A DNA stretch of 34,495 nucleotides from Rubrivivax sp. (GCA_004210455.1 SEFA01000065.1:1-34495), one strand, 5' to 3'; positions 24,953 through 34,485 are shown, counted from the stretch's first letter. Numbers and translations: made by a program. The notes: generated by a model not told the origin, from the letters alone.

Positions 24953-25894
24953 ATGAGCCTCGATGCCGATGACCTGCTGGTCTTTGCCCGCGTGATCGAA
25001 AGCGGCAGCTTCAGCCGCGCCGCGGAGCGGCTGCAGCTGCCCAAGTCGACCGTGTCGCGTCGGATCGCGGCACTGGAGGAACGTCTCGGCGAGAAGCTGC
25101 TCCAGCGCAGCACGCGCCGCCTGACGTTGACCGAGTTCGGCCAGGGCGTGCTGGAACATGCGCGGGTGCTCGCGGGCGAGGTCGACGGGGCGCTGGCCCT
25201 GGCGCTGCATCGGCAGCAACGGCCGACGGGACGGCTGCGGGTGTCGATGCCCGCGGACTTCGCCAACCAGATGCTGACGCCGATGCTGAGCCGCTTCGTC
25301 GGCGACTACCCGGAGGTGCAGCTGGAGCTCGACCTGTCGCCGCGACGCGTGGACCTGATCGCCGAGGGCTTCGACATCGCGGTGCGCATGGGCCAGCTGC
25401 CGCCGGACAGCCAACTGGCGGCGCGACGCCTGGCGATGTTCAGCAGCGGCCTGTACGCGTCACCGGCCTACCTGCAGCGGCACGGCGAGCCGCAATTGCC
25501 CGAAGGCCTGCTGAGCATGCACGGCCTGATGATCCTGAGCCGCGCCGGCGAACCGCTGCCCTGGCGGCTGTTCGGCATCGTCGACGGGCAGGCGGACCAG
25601 CGCATCGAATGGGTCGGCGTGCCGGACAGCCGCACGCTGGTCAACGCGCCCGACATGCTGCTGCAGATGGCGCGCGCGGGACTGGGCATCACCTGGGTCG
25701 GCAACCAGTACGCGCAGGACTTCGTCGACCGCGGCGAGCTGCTGCGCGTGCTGCCGGCCTGGTGCGCGGAGCCGTCGACCTGCTGGGCCGTGTTCCCGCA
25801 GCGCCGCCTGATGCCGCTGCGCACGCGGCTGTTCCTCGATGCGATGGCGGCGGCACTGACGCCGTTCGATCAGGCGGCGATGTACGGGATGTAG
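24953..25894 (+). CDS. LysR-family transcriptional regulator next to azoR
   Basis: The 313-residue product is a full-length LysR regulator. The N-terminal DNA-binding unit reads DDLLVFARVIESGSFSRAAE, then LPKSTVSRRIAALEERLGEKLLQRSTRRLTLTEFG; the effector domain runs from about 90 to 295 (GRLRVSMPADFANQMLTPML..., GFDIAVRMGQLPPDSQLAARRL). I prefer the ATG at 24953 because it leaves the usual short lead to LDADDLL and because the upstream ATG at 24941 overlaps a palindromic site; neither has a clear ribosome binding site. It is divergent from azoR-pirin and belongs to the group commonly regulating such quinone-reductase/pirin genes in response to electrophiles. It converges with the 1023-aa gene, whose stop is 28 bp away. 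Confidence 0.93.
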   Translation: MSLDADDLLVFARVIESGSFSRAAERLQLPKSTVSRRIAALEERLGEKLLQRSTRRLTLTEFGQGVLEHARVLAGEVDGALALALHRQQRPTGRLRVSMPADFANQMLTPMLSRFVGDYPEVQLELDLSPRRVDLIAEGFDIAVRMGQLPPDSQLAARRLAMFSSGLYASPAYLQRHGEPQLPEGLLSMHGLMILSRAGEPLPWRLFGIVDGQADQRIEWVGVPDSRTLVNAPDMLLQMARAGLGITWVGNQYAQDFVDRGELLRVLPAWCAEPSTCWAVFPQRRLMPLRTRLFLDAMAAALTPFDQAAMYGM

Positions 25895-25922
25895 TGGGCC
25901 AGGGACGACGCCCGCACCCTCG

Positions 25923-28900
25923 TCACTCACGGAGGGCGCCCGCAGCACGCCGAAGAGCCGCCTTCATCAAGGCCTGGCTGCATGCGTCGTCCAGCGACGC
26001 CAGGTTGGTTGGGGTCGCATGAAACAAGCCATGGAATTCGGGTTGCCCGTGTTGGACCGCGTTGTCGGGGATTCCCAGCAGTTTCATCAGGAATCTGGAC
26101 TCCTGCCAGACGAGGTGCTCCCGCTCCGATTCCGGAATCCTCCGCAACCGTTGTGCGCCGCTCTTGCGTACCTGCTCCTCCACGGCTTCGGCCCAGACCC
26201 GATCAGCAAAGTCGGAGGGTTCTCCCCGCTGCCGCGCCAGGAGCGTGCTCGCCGGGTCGTCCGTGGCCGTCAATTGAAAGACCAGCATTTCCAGATCGTC
26301 GAACGGTGGTTTCGCCGTCGCGTTGAGGTTGCCAAGCTCCTGTTCGAGCCGCCTCAACCCGAAGTGCGCGAAGTTGCCCACGAGGTCGACGGGTTGCCCG
26401 GTCGGCTTTCCGTAGAGGAAACGATCCAGGTTGTTCCTCATGGCCTCGCCATCGAGTTCGTATTGGTTGGCGAGCGCCGTCAGCTCGTCGATCATGCGCT
26501 TGAGCTTCGGATGCACGGGCCTGCGTGTCGACTCCGCTCCGCCGGTCGCGCCTACCGATGGTGGCGCGGTCGAGTCGACATTCGGGCGCGGCCCGGCAGT
26601 CGCGACGCCGGGCGTGTCCGGCGTCGAGGCGTCCTCCTGCGAACGGGCGACGGCCCTGCGGACGTGGTCCTCCAGACGGGCGAGCGCCTGCGCGGACAGG
26701 TCGATCAAGCCGATGCTCGGTCCCGAGGCAGACGCAAGCCAAGGGGCCAGGGGGATGCCCAGCAGTTCCAGGACACGGCGGCACTCCCGGCCGACGGCCT
26801 CGTTCACGGACTTCGAGTCCATTCCCTCAAGCAGCGTCGTCGCGGACCGCCGGACCTCGCGTTCGACCACGCTCCGGCGCATGCGATCCAGTTCCTTCTG
26901 CGAAGTCGCGAACTTCGGCTCCTGCGGTACCTCATAGCGGTCATAGCGGAGCAACAGGGCGGCCGGATCCTCGGTGGTCGCCATGTCCTGGAGCATTTTC
27001 GTCAGCACCGCCTGCTTGGCGATGCGATCGCCGGGTTGTCCAAGTCGTTCGATGAGGCGATGGAGCGCCGCGACACCGAACGCCCTCAGGTTGCCGACCA
27101 CATCTTCCTGGGCGCCCGAAGGGGTTCTGCCCAGCCATCGGTCGGCGAAGATGTCGAGCCCGATCGTGTCCGCCACGATCAGGTCGTCGCAGCGCGCTTT
27201 CAGGCCGATCAGCGCGGCGGCCAGTTCCGCCCTGTCGACATCCGCCAGCGGATGGACCTCGATGCCGCTGCCCGGTTTGCCCAGACAGGCCAGCCAGGCC
27301 GCGTTGCTCCGGACCGGATCGATCTCCGGCAGCGGCCCGTCGTACACGGTATCGGGCTGGTGCAAGCCGAGGACCTGCAAGCCGTCCTCGACCGCGCGTG
27401 CGCCCAGCCGCGCCTTTCCTTGCTTGGGGCGGGCCCATGCCTCGAACAGGCGTCGACGAGCTTCCAGATGCGGGTTGTCTTCTCCCGAGCGGACGCTCTC
27501 CGCTTCGACCAGCACATGGGCAAGGCTGGCGACGGCAGACGTCCCCTGCCCCGCGTCGCACAGCTCCCGCTCGCGGCAAACGACGACCTCCATGCGCTGG
27601 GAGAAATCAAGCCCATCCAGGACGTCGGCAAGCGCTGTCAGCACCGCTTGGCCGCCGATGAGCATCTCGGCATGGCGTCGATCAAAGGTGGCCGCCGGTG
27701 TCGCCCAGCCTTCTCGCCTCGCGTTCAAACCCTCCCTTACCGCCGTCTCCACGCCCGGCGGCATCAACGCGATCAGCCGATCGATGCTGGCGATGAGTTG
27801 CTGGTGCAGTTGATGCAGTCCCTCGATCCCGAGCCGAGGCAGGATCGTGGCGAGGACCGCATCGTCGGTCATCGGCAGCGCTGTGGCATCGGACGCCTTT
27901 GCGGCCACCGGCAGCGCTGTGGCATTGGACGCCTTTGCGGCCACCGGAAGCGCTGTGGCATCTGACGCCTTTGCGGCGACGACCGCGGACAGCGCGCAGC
28001 AGATGGCGGTGATGCTGTTCGATCGGAGCTCGCCGGTCTGGAAGGCCTCACGCAGATGTGTGCAGGCCATGCGTTGCCTCGCGGCGCACGGATCGGCTTC
28101 GAGGGCCAGGCACAACTGATGCATGGCGTGTTTGCCTGCACCGAAAAGTCGGACACGGACCTGGTTGAAGTTGTGCGCACCACCGACCCATGACTGAGCG
28201 TGTCGCTTGATCAATCCGTCCACATCCTGATCGGGCCCCGTGTCGGGCAGCACGAACCGGAGCCACTGGAACAGCTTGAACAGCTCCTTGCGCGCCTCCT
28301 CGTAAGCCGGACTGGCCTGGAACTGCGCCGGCGTTCCGCAGCTGTCGTCGTAGAAGTGCCGCTGCACGCGCGCCTGCTCGATCAGCTCGGCGCAAGGCCG
28401 CCCGATCGACACCGGCGCGCGGTACGGCGGCGCGACGATGGACAAGTGAGACAGGGACATCGGCGGCGCCGACGGCTCCAGCGGCATCGCCGCCGTGTGG
28501 CTGCGCCGGGCATCCCGTGCGGCGTCCAGCGCCAGTTCGAGCACGACGCCGGCGTCCGGGAGCGGGCCGTCGCGGAAGCACAGCGCTGATTCCAACGAAC
28601 GGAGGACGCGGTCCGTCGTGGCGGGTTGCCGGTCCCTGTCCAGGCACTCGCAAAGCTCGAAAAGCCTGCGCTTGCCGTCACCGAGAAAACAGCATTGCTT
28701 TTCCATGTGCTCCGGCGAATCGCCCGAGAACTCCGCCTGGAAACGATCGAAGGTCTCCCGGATCCTCGCCCAACGCGGATCGGCTTCCAGAAGACCTTCC
28801 AGCCACCGGAGTGCGAGCAGGGTCTGATCGACCGCCACAGGGAAGTCCGGCGACTCGACGAATCCGTACATCGACATTGTTCCGTCGTAGTACACGGGAG

Positions 28901-28994
28901 ATCGCTGCGCGTGCGCGATCCCGTCCTCAAAAGCAGAGCCGAACGAAACGGGCGGCGTCGAAGAAGCGCTCGACGCGGACGGAAGCGGAAACAT
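25923..28994 (-). CDS. Unknown 1023-aa modular protein with two sets of internal duplications, possible secreted effector
   Basis: No recognised family. The N-terminus is Ser/Pro-rich (MFPLPSASSASSTPP), with no signal peptide or membrane helix. A helical domain appears two or three times: about residues 50-165 (key part FLGDGKRRLFELCECLDRD), about 180-340 (ELFKLFQWL, then LFGAGKHAMHQLCLALEADP), and a weaker copy at about 430-490 (LIGGQAVLTALADVLDGLD). The second copy is clearly paralogous to the 275-aa protein encoded just upstream. A 36-bp tandem repeat encodes three 12-residue units at about 338-374. The C-terminal part is a separate duplication: about 586-782 and 826-1015 share VGN, three to four residues, FG (DVVGNLRAFG / DLVGNFAHFG), T-x-D-P-A, and LLGIP. 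AGGG lies six bases before the ATG. A cytoplasmic or type III-secreted role is guesswork; it is probably co-transcribed with the 275-aa gene (58-bp gap). Confidence 0.82.
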   Translation of the reverse strand: MFPLPSASSASSTPPVSFGSAFEDGIAHAQRSPVYYDGTMSMYGFVESPDFPVAVDQTLLALRWLEGLLEADPRWARIRETFDRFQAEFSGDSPEHMEKQCCFLGDGKRRLFELCECLDRDRQPATTDRVLRSLESALCFRDGPLPDAGVVLELALDAARDARRSHTAAMPLEPSAPPMSLSHLSIVAPPYRAPVSIGRPCAELIEQARVQRHFYDDSCGTPAQFQASPAYEEARKELFKLFQWLRFVLPDTGPDQDVDGLIKRHAQSWVGGAHNFNQVRVRLFGAGKHAMHQLCLALEADPCAARQRMACTHLREAFQTGELRSNSITAICCALSAVVAAKASDATALPVAAKASNATALPVAAKASDATALPMTDDAVLATILPRLGIEGLHQLHQQLIASIDRLIALMPPGVETAVREGLNARREGWATPAATFDRRHAEMLIGGQAVLTALADVLDGLDFSQRMEVVVCRERELCDAGQGTSAVASLAHVLVEAESVRSGEDNPHLEARRRLFEAWARPKQGKARLGARAVEDGLQVLGLHQPDTVYDGPLPEIDPVRSNAAWLACLGKPGSGIEVHPLADVDRAELAAALIGLKARCDDLIVADTIGLDIFADRWLGRTPSGAQEDVVGNLRAFGVAALHRLIERLGQPGDRIAKQAVLTKMLQDMATTEDPAALLLRYDRYEVPQEPKFATSQKELDRMRRSVVEREVRRSATTLLEGMDSKSVNEAVGRECRRVLELLGIPLAPWLASASGPSIGLIDLSAQALARLEDHVRRAVARSQEDASTPDTPGVATAGPRPNVDSTAPPSVGATGGAESTRRPVHPKLKRMIDELTALANQYELDGEAMRNNLDRFLYGKPTGQPVDLVGNFAHFGLRRLEQELGNLNATAKPPFDDLEMLVFQLTATDDPASTLLARQRGEPSDFADRVWAEAVEEQVRKSGAQRLRRIPESEREHLVWQESRFLMKLLGIPDNAVQHGQPEFHGLFHATPTNLASLDDACSQALMKAALRRAAGALRE
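27874..27981. repeat. 36-bp in-frame tandem repeat, three copies
   Basis: Units at 27874-27909, 27910-27945 and 27946-27981 are nearly identical. On the minus strand they encode 12-residue units of the form AAKASDATALPV within the 1023-aa protein, a flexible Ala-rich linker between domain copies. Near identity at DNA level suggests recent expansion. Confidence 0.95.
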
Positions 28995-29052
28995 GGCAGC
29001 CCTTCAACGACATGAACAGGGGACGTTGGTGCGCTGCCATCGTCCTTCCGGT

Positions 29053-29880
29053 TCACATGATTGGTGCCGTGTAGGGCGGCGGAGACAGACGACCCCGTGC
29101 TTCGGGATCCGCCGCGAGGACACAGCGGAAATGGGCCGCATTGACCGCCCGCGCGCCCAGGCTGGACGGCTGGAACGCCGTATCGGGCTCGACATCGGGC
29201 GCTTCGTCGTAGCCGAGGTATTCGAGCAGACCGGTCGCCACGTCGCGCGAAGTCCAGTCGGTGGCTTCGTTGTCGTCGGCCCAGGCTGTCAATGCCGCCG
29301 ATGCCTGGTTGCGCCGCAGCAGAGCCAGGGCCGGCGCACACTCCTCCAGCACGACTGACACAGCGCGGCCGATCGCGGTGACGGCGTCCTCGCGACAGCG
29401 CGAATCCTGGAAAGCGGCGCGCAAGGCGCGGCAGGCCGCGGCTTGCGTCGAGGGACGCGGATCCGTCTCAAGGGCCTGGCACAACTCGACCATCAATCGC
29501 TTGCCGGCCCCGAACATCAGGGCCTGACTCTCGGTGATGGGATCGCCCGGCGCCGACCAGGCAGAGGCCTGCCTCTCGACGGCATGCGCCACGTCCGCGC
29601 CTTCGCCCGTGGCGGGCAGTCGCGACTTGAGCCGAAAGAAAAGCTTGAACAGCTCATCGCGACAGGCGGCGTAGTCGCCGGTGTTCCGAAACTCCGCCGG
29701 CGTCAGCCTGACGTTGTAGAACACTGTCTGTTGACGCCCCCTTTCGGCCAGCTGGTGCAGCAGCTCCACCGGCATTTCGCCCATCGAGCAACGCGATGGC
29801 GCCGTGGCCAGGTTCGAGGCGGGGAAGGTCGAGGGGGAATGAATCAACATGGCGGAACTCTGCAGCGGAAAGGACCGCAT
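29053..29880 (-). CDS. Unknown 275-aa protein, paralogue of the middle of the 1023-aa protein
   Basis: Function not recognised. From about residue 30 to 175 it matches residues about 180-340 of the neighbouring 1023-aa protein: shared elements are FY, about six residues, T-P-A-x-F, ELFKLF, LP-x-T-G, two or three residues, D-V, A-x-S-W, FGAGK, four or five residues, ELC-x-ALE-x-DP, L-R-x-AFQ and TAI. The C-terminal part (GLLEYLGYDEAPDV ... NAA) also parallels residues about 520-555 of the larger protein, so this is a compact sister gene. The N-terminus is Ser/Thr/Pro-rich (HSPSTFPASNLATAPS) without a signal peptide. The ATG at 29880 has GGA five bases upstream; ATG 29850 (265 aa) is an alternative. 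It precedes the 1023-aa gene by 58 bp on the same strand. A large hairpin separates it from the TonB-like gene. Confidence 0.8.
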   Translation of the reverse strand: MRSFPLQSSAMLIHSPSTFPASNLATAPSRCSMGEMPVELLHQLAERGRQQTVFYNVRLTPAEFRNTGDYAACRDELFKLFFRLKSRLPATGEGADVAHAVERQASAWSAPGDPITESQALMFGAGKRLMVELCQALETDPRPSTQAAACRALRAAFQDSRCREDAVTAIGRAVSVVLEECAPALALLRRNQASAALTAWADDNEATDWTSRDVATGLLEYLGYDEAPDVEPDTAFQPSSLGARAVNAAHFRCVLAADPEARGRLSPPPYTAPIM

Positions 29881-29890
29881 GAGTTCCAAA

Positions 29891-29921
29891 CGACAAGGAC
29901 GGGTTCGAACCGTCCTTGTCG
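29891..29921 (-). terminator. Strong hairpin between the TonB-like gene and the 275-aa gene
   Basis: A perfect 12-bp stem, CGACAAGGACGG (29891-29902) with CCGTCCTTGTCG (29910-29921), encloses a 7-nt loop. It lies 25 bp past the TonB-like gene stop and 10 bp before the 275-aa start. Only a short TTT follows on the minus strand, so it could be a terminator, an attenuator or an RNA-stability element. Confidence 0.6.
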
Positions 29922-29945
29922 AACTTGATCGTTCGCCTCAGTTCG

Positions 29946-30764
29946 TCATTCGACCTGGAAGCCGATCTCCACGCTGACTTGACGCGGCGTCGGGATCGGC
30001 GCGAAGCGCCACTGCTTGACCGCGTTGACCGCGGCCGTGCTGAGCTTGCGGTCCGGCGACCGCATCGCCTGCGCGTTGTCGACGGAGCCGTCGGGGCGCA
30101 CGGTGAACTGCACCTGCACCGAGCCGGCGCGCTGCTGCGCCAGCAGCGCGCGCGGATATTCGGGATCGACCTTGCGCAGCAGCTTCAGCGGCGCGGGTTC
30201 GTCGTCGGGTTCCGGTTCCGGCGCCCGGCCGGCGGGCACGGCGGTCGCGGGCGCCGCCATGGACATCACCTGCGGCGCCGGCGCTTCCGACATCGGCTGC
30301 GGCACGGACGACGGCGGCGCGATGGTCTGCGTGGCGGATTGACCGATCCCCGCAGGCGCGGGCGTCGGCGGGGCAACCACTGGCACCGAGGCCGTGTCCG
30401 CCGCGCGGGCCGCGAGTGGACGCTCGACGGCGGGTTCGGGTTCCGGCCGGCGCGCGACCGGCGCGGGAGCGGTCGTGGCCACGGGTCGGGCGACCGGCTT
30501 GGGCGTCTCGGGCTTTGTCTCGTGCGCGGGCTTCTTCTCGCCCTTCTCGGCGTGGAACTTGATCCACTGGAACACCTTGTCGGCGTCGCGCTTGGCGCGG
30601 TCGACATCGCTCATCGGTGCTGTCTTGGGATCGACCGCCGCGGCGGACGTGGCCGCCGCCGGCGCGGTCTGCGCCTGCGCGGCGACGGCGAGCAAGGACA
30701 GGGTCAAGACCTGACACACCGCCAGGCCGCGGCGCGGCACGCTCAGAAGACTACGGCTGCTCAT
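29946..30764 (-). CDS. TonB-family energy transducer-like protein
   Basis: The 272-residue product ends in a TonB C-terminal domain (about residues 195-272): LLRKVDPEYPRALLAQQ, GSVQVQFTVRPDGSVDNA and AVNAVKQWRFAPI are typical, and the last strand is VSVEIGFQVE. The middle is Pro/Ala/Glu-rich as in TonB proteins that span the periplasm. The N-terminus is unusual: it looks like a cleavable signal peptide (LSLLAVAAQAQT) rather than the short cytoplasmic tail and anchor of TonB, though it might stay uncleaved. A helical segment follows (SDVDRAKRDADKVFQWIKFH). No exbB/exbD is adjacent. The start at 30764 has AGGG eight bases upstream; a GTG just before it is possible. It may serve the two large receptors to the left, but that is inference. 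Confidence 0.88.
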   Translation of the reverse strand: MSSRSLLSVPRRGLAVCQVLTLSLLAVAAQAQTAPAAATSAAAVDPKTAPMSDVDRAKRDADKVFQWIKFHAEKGEKKPAHETKPETPKPVARPVATTAPAPVARRPEPEPAVERPLAARAADTASVPVVAPPTPAPAGIGQSATQTIAPPSSVPQPMSEAPAPQVMSMAAPATAVPAGRAPEPEPDDEPAPLKLLRKVDPEYPRALLAQQRAGSVQVQFTVRPDGSVDNAQAMRSPDRKLSTAAVNAVKQWRFAPIPTPRQVSVEIGFQVE

Positions 30765-30877
30765 CACTCCACCCTCTTGTTGCGCTGGTTGCTCTCTTTT
30801 GGAGACAACGCCGGTCTTGTCTGCTGCTGTTGAAATCGGTTTCTTCGCGCCCCGGCCTGAGCGCCGCAGTGTAAGAA

Positions 30878-30891
30878 GTCACCGTGGTGAC
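30878..30891. promoter_or_regulatory. 14-bp palindrome in the tonB-like/thiC divergent region
   Basis: GTCACC (30878-30883) and GGTGAC (30886-30891) with a 2-bp centre, about 115 bp before the TonB-like gene start. It could be an operator; no regulator gene is adjacent. Confidence 0.35.
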
Positions 30892-30933
30892 GGCCCCTCG
30901 GTGTTTCCCCGGAATCAGGATGTAACAGTACCG

Positions 30934-30953
30934 CCGATGTCCCTTGACATCGG
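30934..30953. promoter_or_regulatory. 8-bp-arm palindrome with an embedded TTGACA
   Basis: CCGATGTC (30934-30941), CCTT, GACATCGG (30946-30953). A consensus -35 hexamer TTGACA (30944-30949) overlaps the right arm, but the sequence 17 bp downstream (AATTCA) is a poor -10. Could be an operator or a hairpin in a divergent transcript. Confidence 0.35.
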
Positions 30954-31002
30954 GGTTGCGTCGAGGAATTCACATCCTTCGCGGGCCAAGTGTTGCGCGG
31001 CC

Positions 31003-31008
31003 TATACT
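31003..31008 (+). promoter_or_regulatory. Probable -10 box of the thiC operon
   Basis: TATACT, a five-of-six match to the sigma-70 -10 consensus, stands out in very GC-rich DNA. Transcription would begin near 31015, right at the 5' end of the TPP riboswitch. No good -35 is visible 16-18 bp upstream. Confidence 0.6.
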
Positions 31009-31016
31009 GCGCGCCT

Positions 31017-33157
<2,141 letters not shown>

Positions 33158-33162
33158 TCGCG

Positions 33163-34269
33163 ATGGCCGCGATCGCCATCGCCGGGGCGGGGCTCGCCGG
33201 ACGCCTGCTCGCATGGACACTCTCTCGGGCCGGTCACGCCGTCGAGGTCTTCGACGCGTCGTCCGGTCCCTCGCCCGCGTTCGACGCGCAGGGCGCGGCC
33301 GCGTTCAGCGCCGCCGGCATGCTCAGTCCACTCGCCGAGCAGGAACAGGGCGGCGCGGAGATCGCCGCGCTGGGCTGGCGGTCGCTCGCGTTGTGGCCCG
33401 ACATCGTGGCCTCGTTGTCCGGGACGGCACCGGACTCGAACCCGGTCTCGAAGCCGTCCTCGAGATCGAGTCCGGCACCGGGCACCGTGCCGCTGCGCAT
33501 CGAGGGCAGTCTGCTGCTCTCACATCGTGCGGACCTGGGCGCGGCGCAGCGTGCGCTGAGGCGCATGCCGGGCGCGGAGCCGCTCGACATGGACGCGCTA
33601 CGCACGTTGGAACCGATGCTGGCGCCGGGCCTGCGCGGCTGGCTGCTGCCGCGGGAAGGCCTCATCGCGCCGATGCCCGCGATGGCCGCGCTGCACGCGG
33701 GCGCGACGGCTGCCGCGGCGCGCTGGCACTGGTCGCGTCCTGTCGACCAGGTGGTGCCCGGCGCACTGCACTTCGCTGACGGCGGGCACTGGCACGGCGA
33801 CTGGGCGATCGATGCCCGCGGGCTGGGCGCGCGGCCGCCGCTGCCCTTGCGCGGCGTCCGCGGCGAGATCGTCACGCTGTCCCTGCCGGGGCACGGTCTG
33901 CGCCGGCCCGTCCGGCTGCTGCATCCGCGGCATCGCGTCTATCTCGTGCCGCGTTCGGACGCGGAGATCGTCGTCGGCGCCAGCGAGATCGAGAGCGAGG
34001 ACCGCAGCCCGGTCTCGCTGCGCTCCGCCGTCGAGCTGATGGCGGCGGCGCAGAGCGTGCTGCCGGCGCTGTCGGAGGCGCGCATCGTGCGGCTCGACCG
34101 GCATCTCCGGCCGGCGCTGCCCGACAACCTGCCCTTCCTCCATCACGAGCCCGGCCTGTTGCGCATCAACGGCCTGTACCGGCACGGATGGCTGCTAGCG
34201 CCGGCGTTGGTCGAGCGTCTGCTCGACACGGCCGGCCTGGCCGCGCCTTTCCTGGAGCACTCCCCATGA
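33163..34269 (+). CDS. thiO: Glycine oxidase, FAD-dependent (thiazole branch)
   Basis: The 368-residue flavoprotein oxidises glycine to dehydroglycine (iminoacetate) for the thiazole ring of thiamin. The N-terminal dinucleotide fold has GAGLAGRLLAWTLSRAGHAVEVFDA (first 30 residues), and the C-terminal part contains VYLVPRSDAEIVVGASEIE and INGLYRHGWLLAPALVE, typical of ThiO. Between the helix LALWPDIVASLSG and the strand VPLRIEG there is an extra Ser/Pro-rich segment of about 20 residues (about 88-108) encoded by a long inverted repeat, which is not expected in the family. ATG 33163 is five bases after the thiC stop. The stop overlaps the thiS start as ATGA. Confidence 0.93.
   Translation: MAAIAIAGAGLAGRLLAWTLSRAGHAVEVFDASSGPSPAFDAQGAAAFSAAGMLSPLAEQEQGGAEIAALGWRSLALWPDIVASLSGTAPDSNPVSKPSSRSSPAPGTVPLRIEGSLLLSHRADLGAAQRALRRMPGAEPLDMDALRTLEPMLAPGLRGWLLPREGLIAPMPAMAALHAGATAAAARWHWSRPVDQVVPGALHFADGGHWHGDWAIDARGLGARPPLPLRGVRGEIVTLSLPGHGLRRPVRLLHPRHRVYLVPRSDAEIVVGASEIESEDRSPVSLRSAVELMAAAQSVLPALSEARIVRLDRHLRPALPDNLPFLHHEPGLLRINGLYRHGWLLAPALVERLLDTAGLAAPFLEHSP
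33430..33475. repeat. Inverted repeat inside thiO
   Basis: CCGGACTCGA (33430-33439) and TCGAGTCCGG (33466-33475) form perfect 10-bp outer arms. TCTCGA (33446-33451) and TCGAGA (33460-33465) add a nested 6-bp stem with an 8-nt loop. The hairpin encodes the low-complexity insertion of ThiO. Confidence 0.9.
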
Positions 34270-34484
34270 CCGCCCTCCCGTCGATCACCGTGCGGCTCGA
34301 CGACCGCACCGTGGCCATGCCCGCCGGCGCGACGCTGGCGCACTTGCTCGAACGCGAACGGCGCGAGGCCGCCGCTGTGGCGACCGCGCTGAACGGCCGC
34401 TTCGTGCCTCGCGACGCGCGCGCCGACACGGCGCTCAACGACGGCGACGTCGTCCTCTTCTTCCAACCGATCGTCGGAGGCTGA
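34266..34484 (+). CDS. thiS: Sulfur-carrier protein ThiS
   Basis: The 72-residue product has the small beta-grasp fold of ThiS: ITVRLDDRTVAMPAGATLAHLL at the start, VATALNGRFVPR in the middle, and LNDGDVVLFFQPIVGG at the end. The C-terminal Gly-Gly is the thiocarboxylation site that donates sulfur to the thiazole. The start at 34266 overlaps the thiO stop and has GGAG eight bases upstream. An open frame extends to 34188 in the thiO shadow and is ignored. Confidence 0.95.
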   Translation: MTALPSITVRLDDRTVAMPAGATLAHLLERERREAAAVATALNGRFVPRDARADTALNDGDVVLFFQPIVGG

Positions 34485-34485
34485 C

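Noticed and set aside
26019-27965. 648-aa plus-strand frame opposite the 1023-aa gene
   Set aside because: The 1023-aa frame is longer and has internal homologous domains and a paralogue next door, which the plus-strand frame lacks.
29891-29945. HrpX/HrpB-type PIP box upstream of the 275-aa gene
   Set aside because: Two TTCG motifs are present but 10 bp apart, not the required 15-16 bp, and both belong to the hairpin arms and loop.
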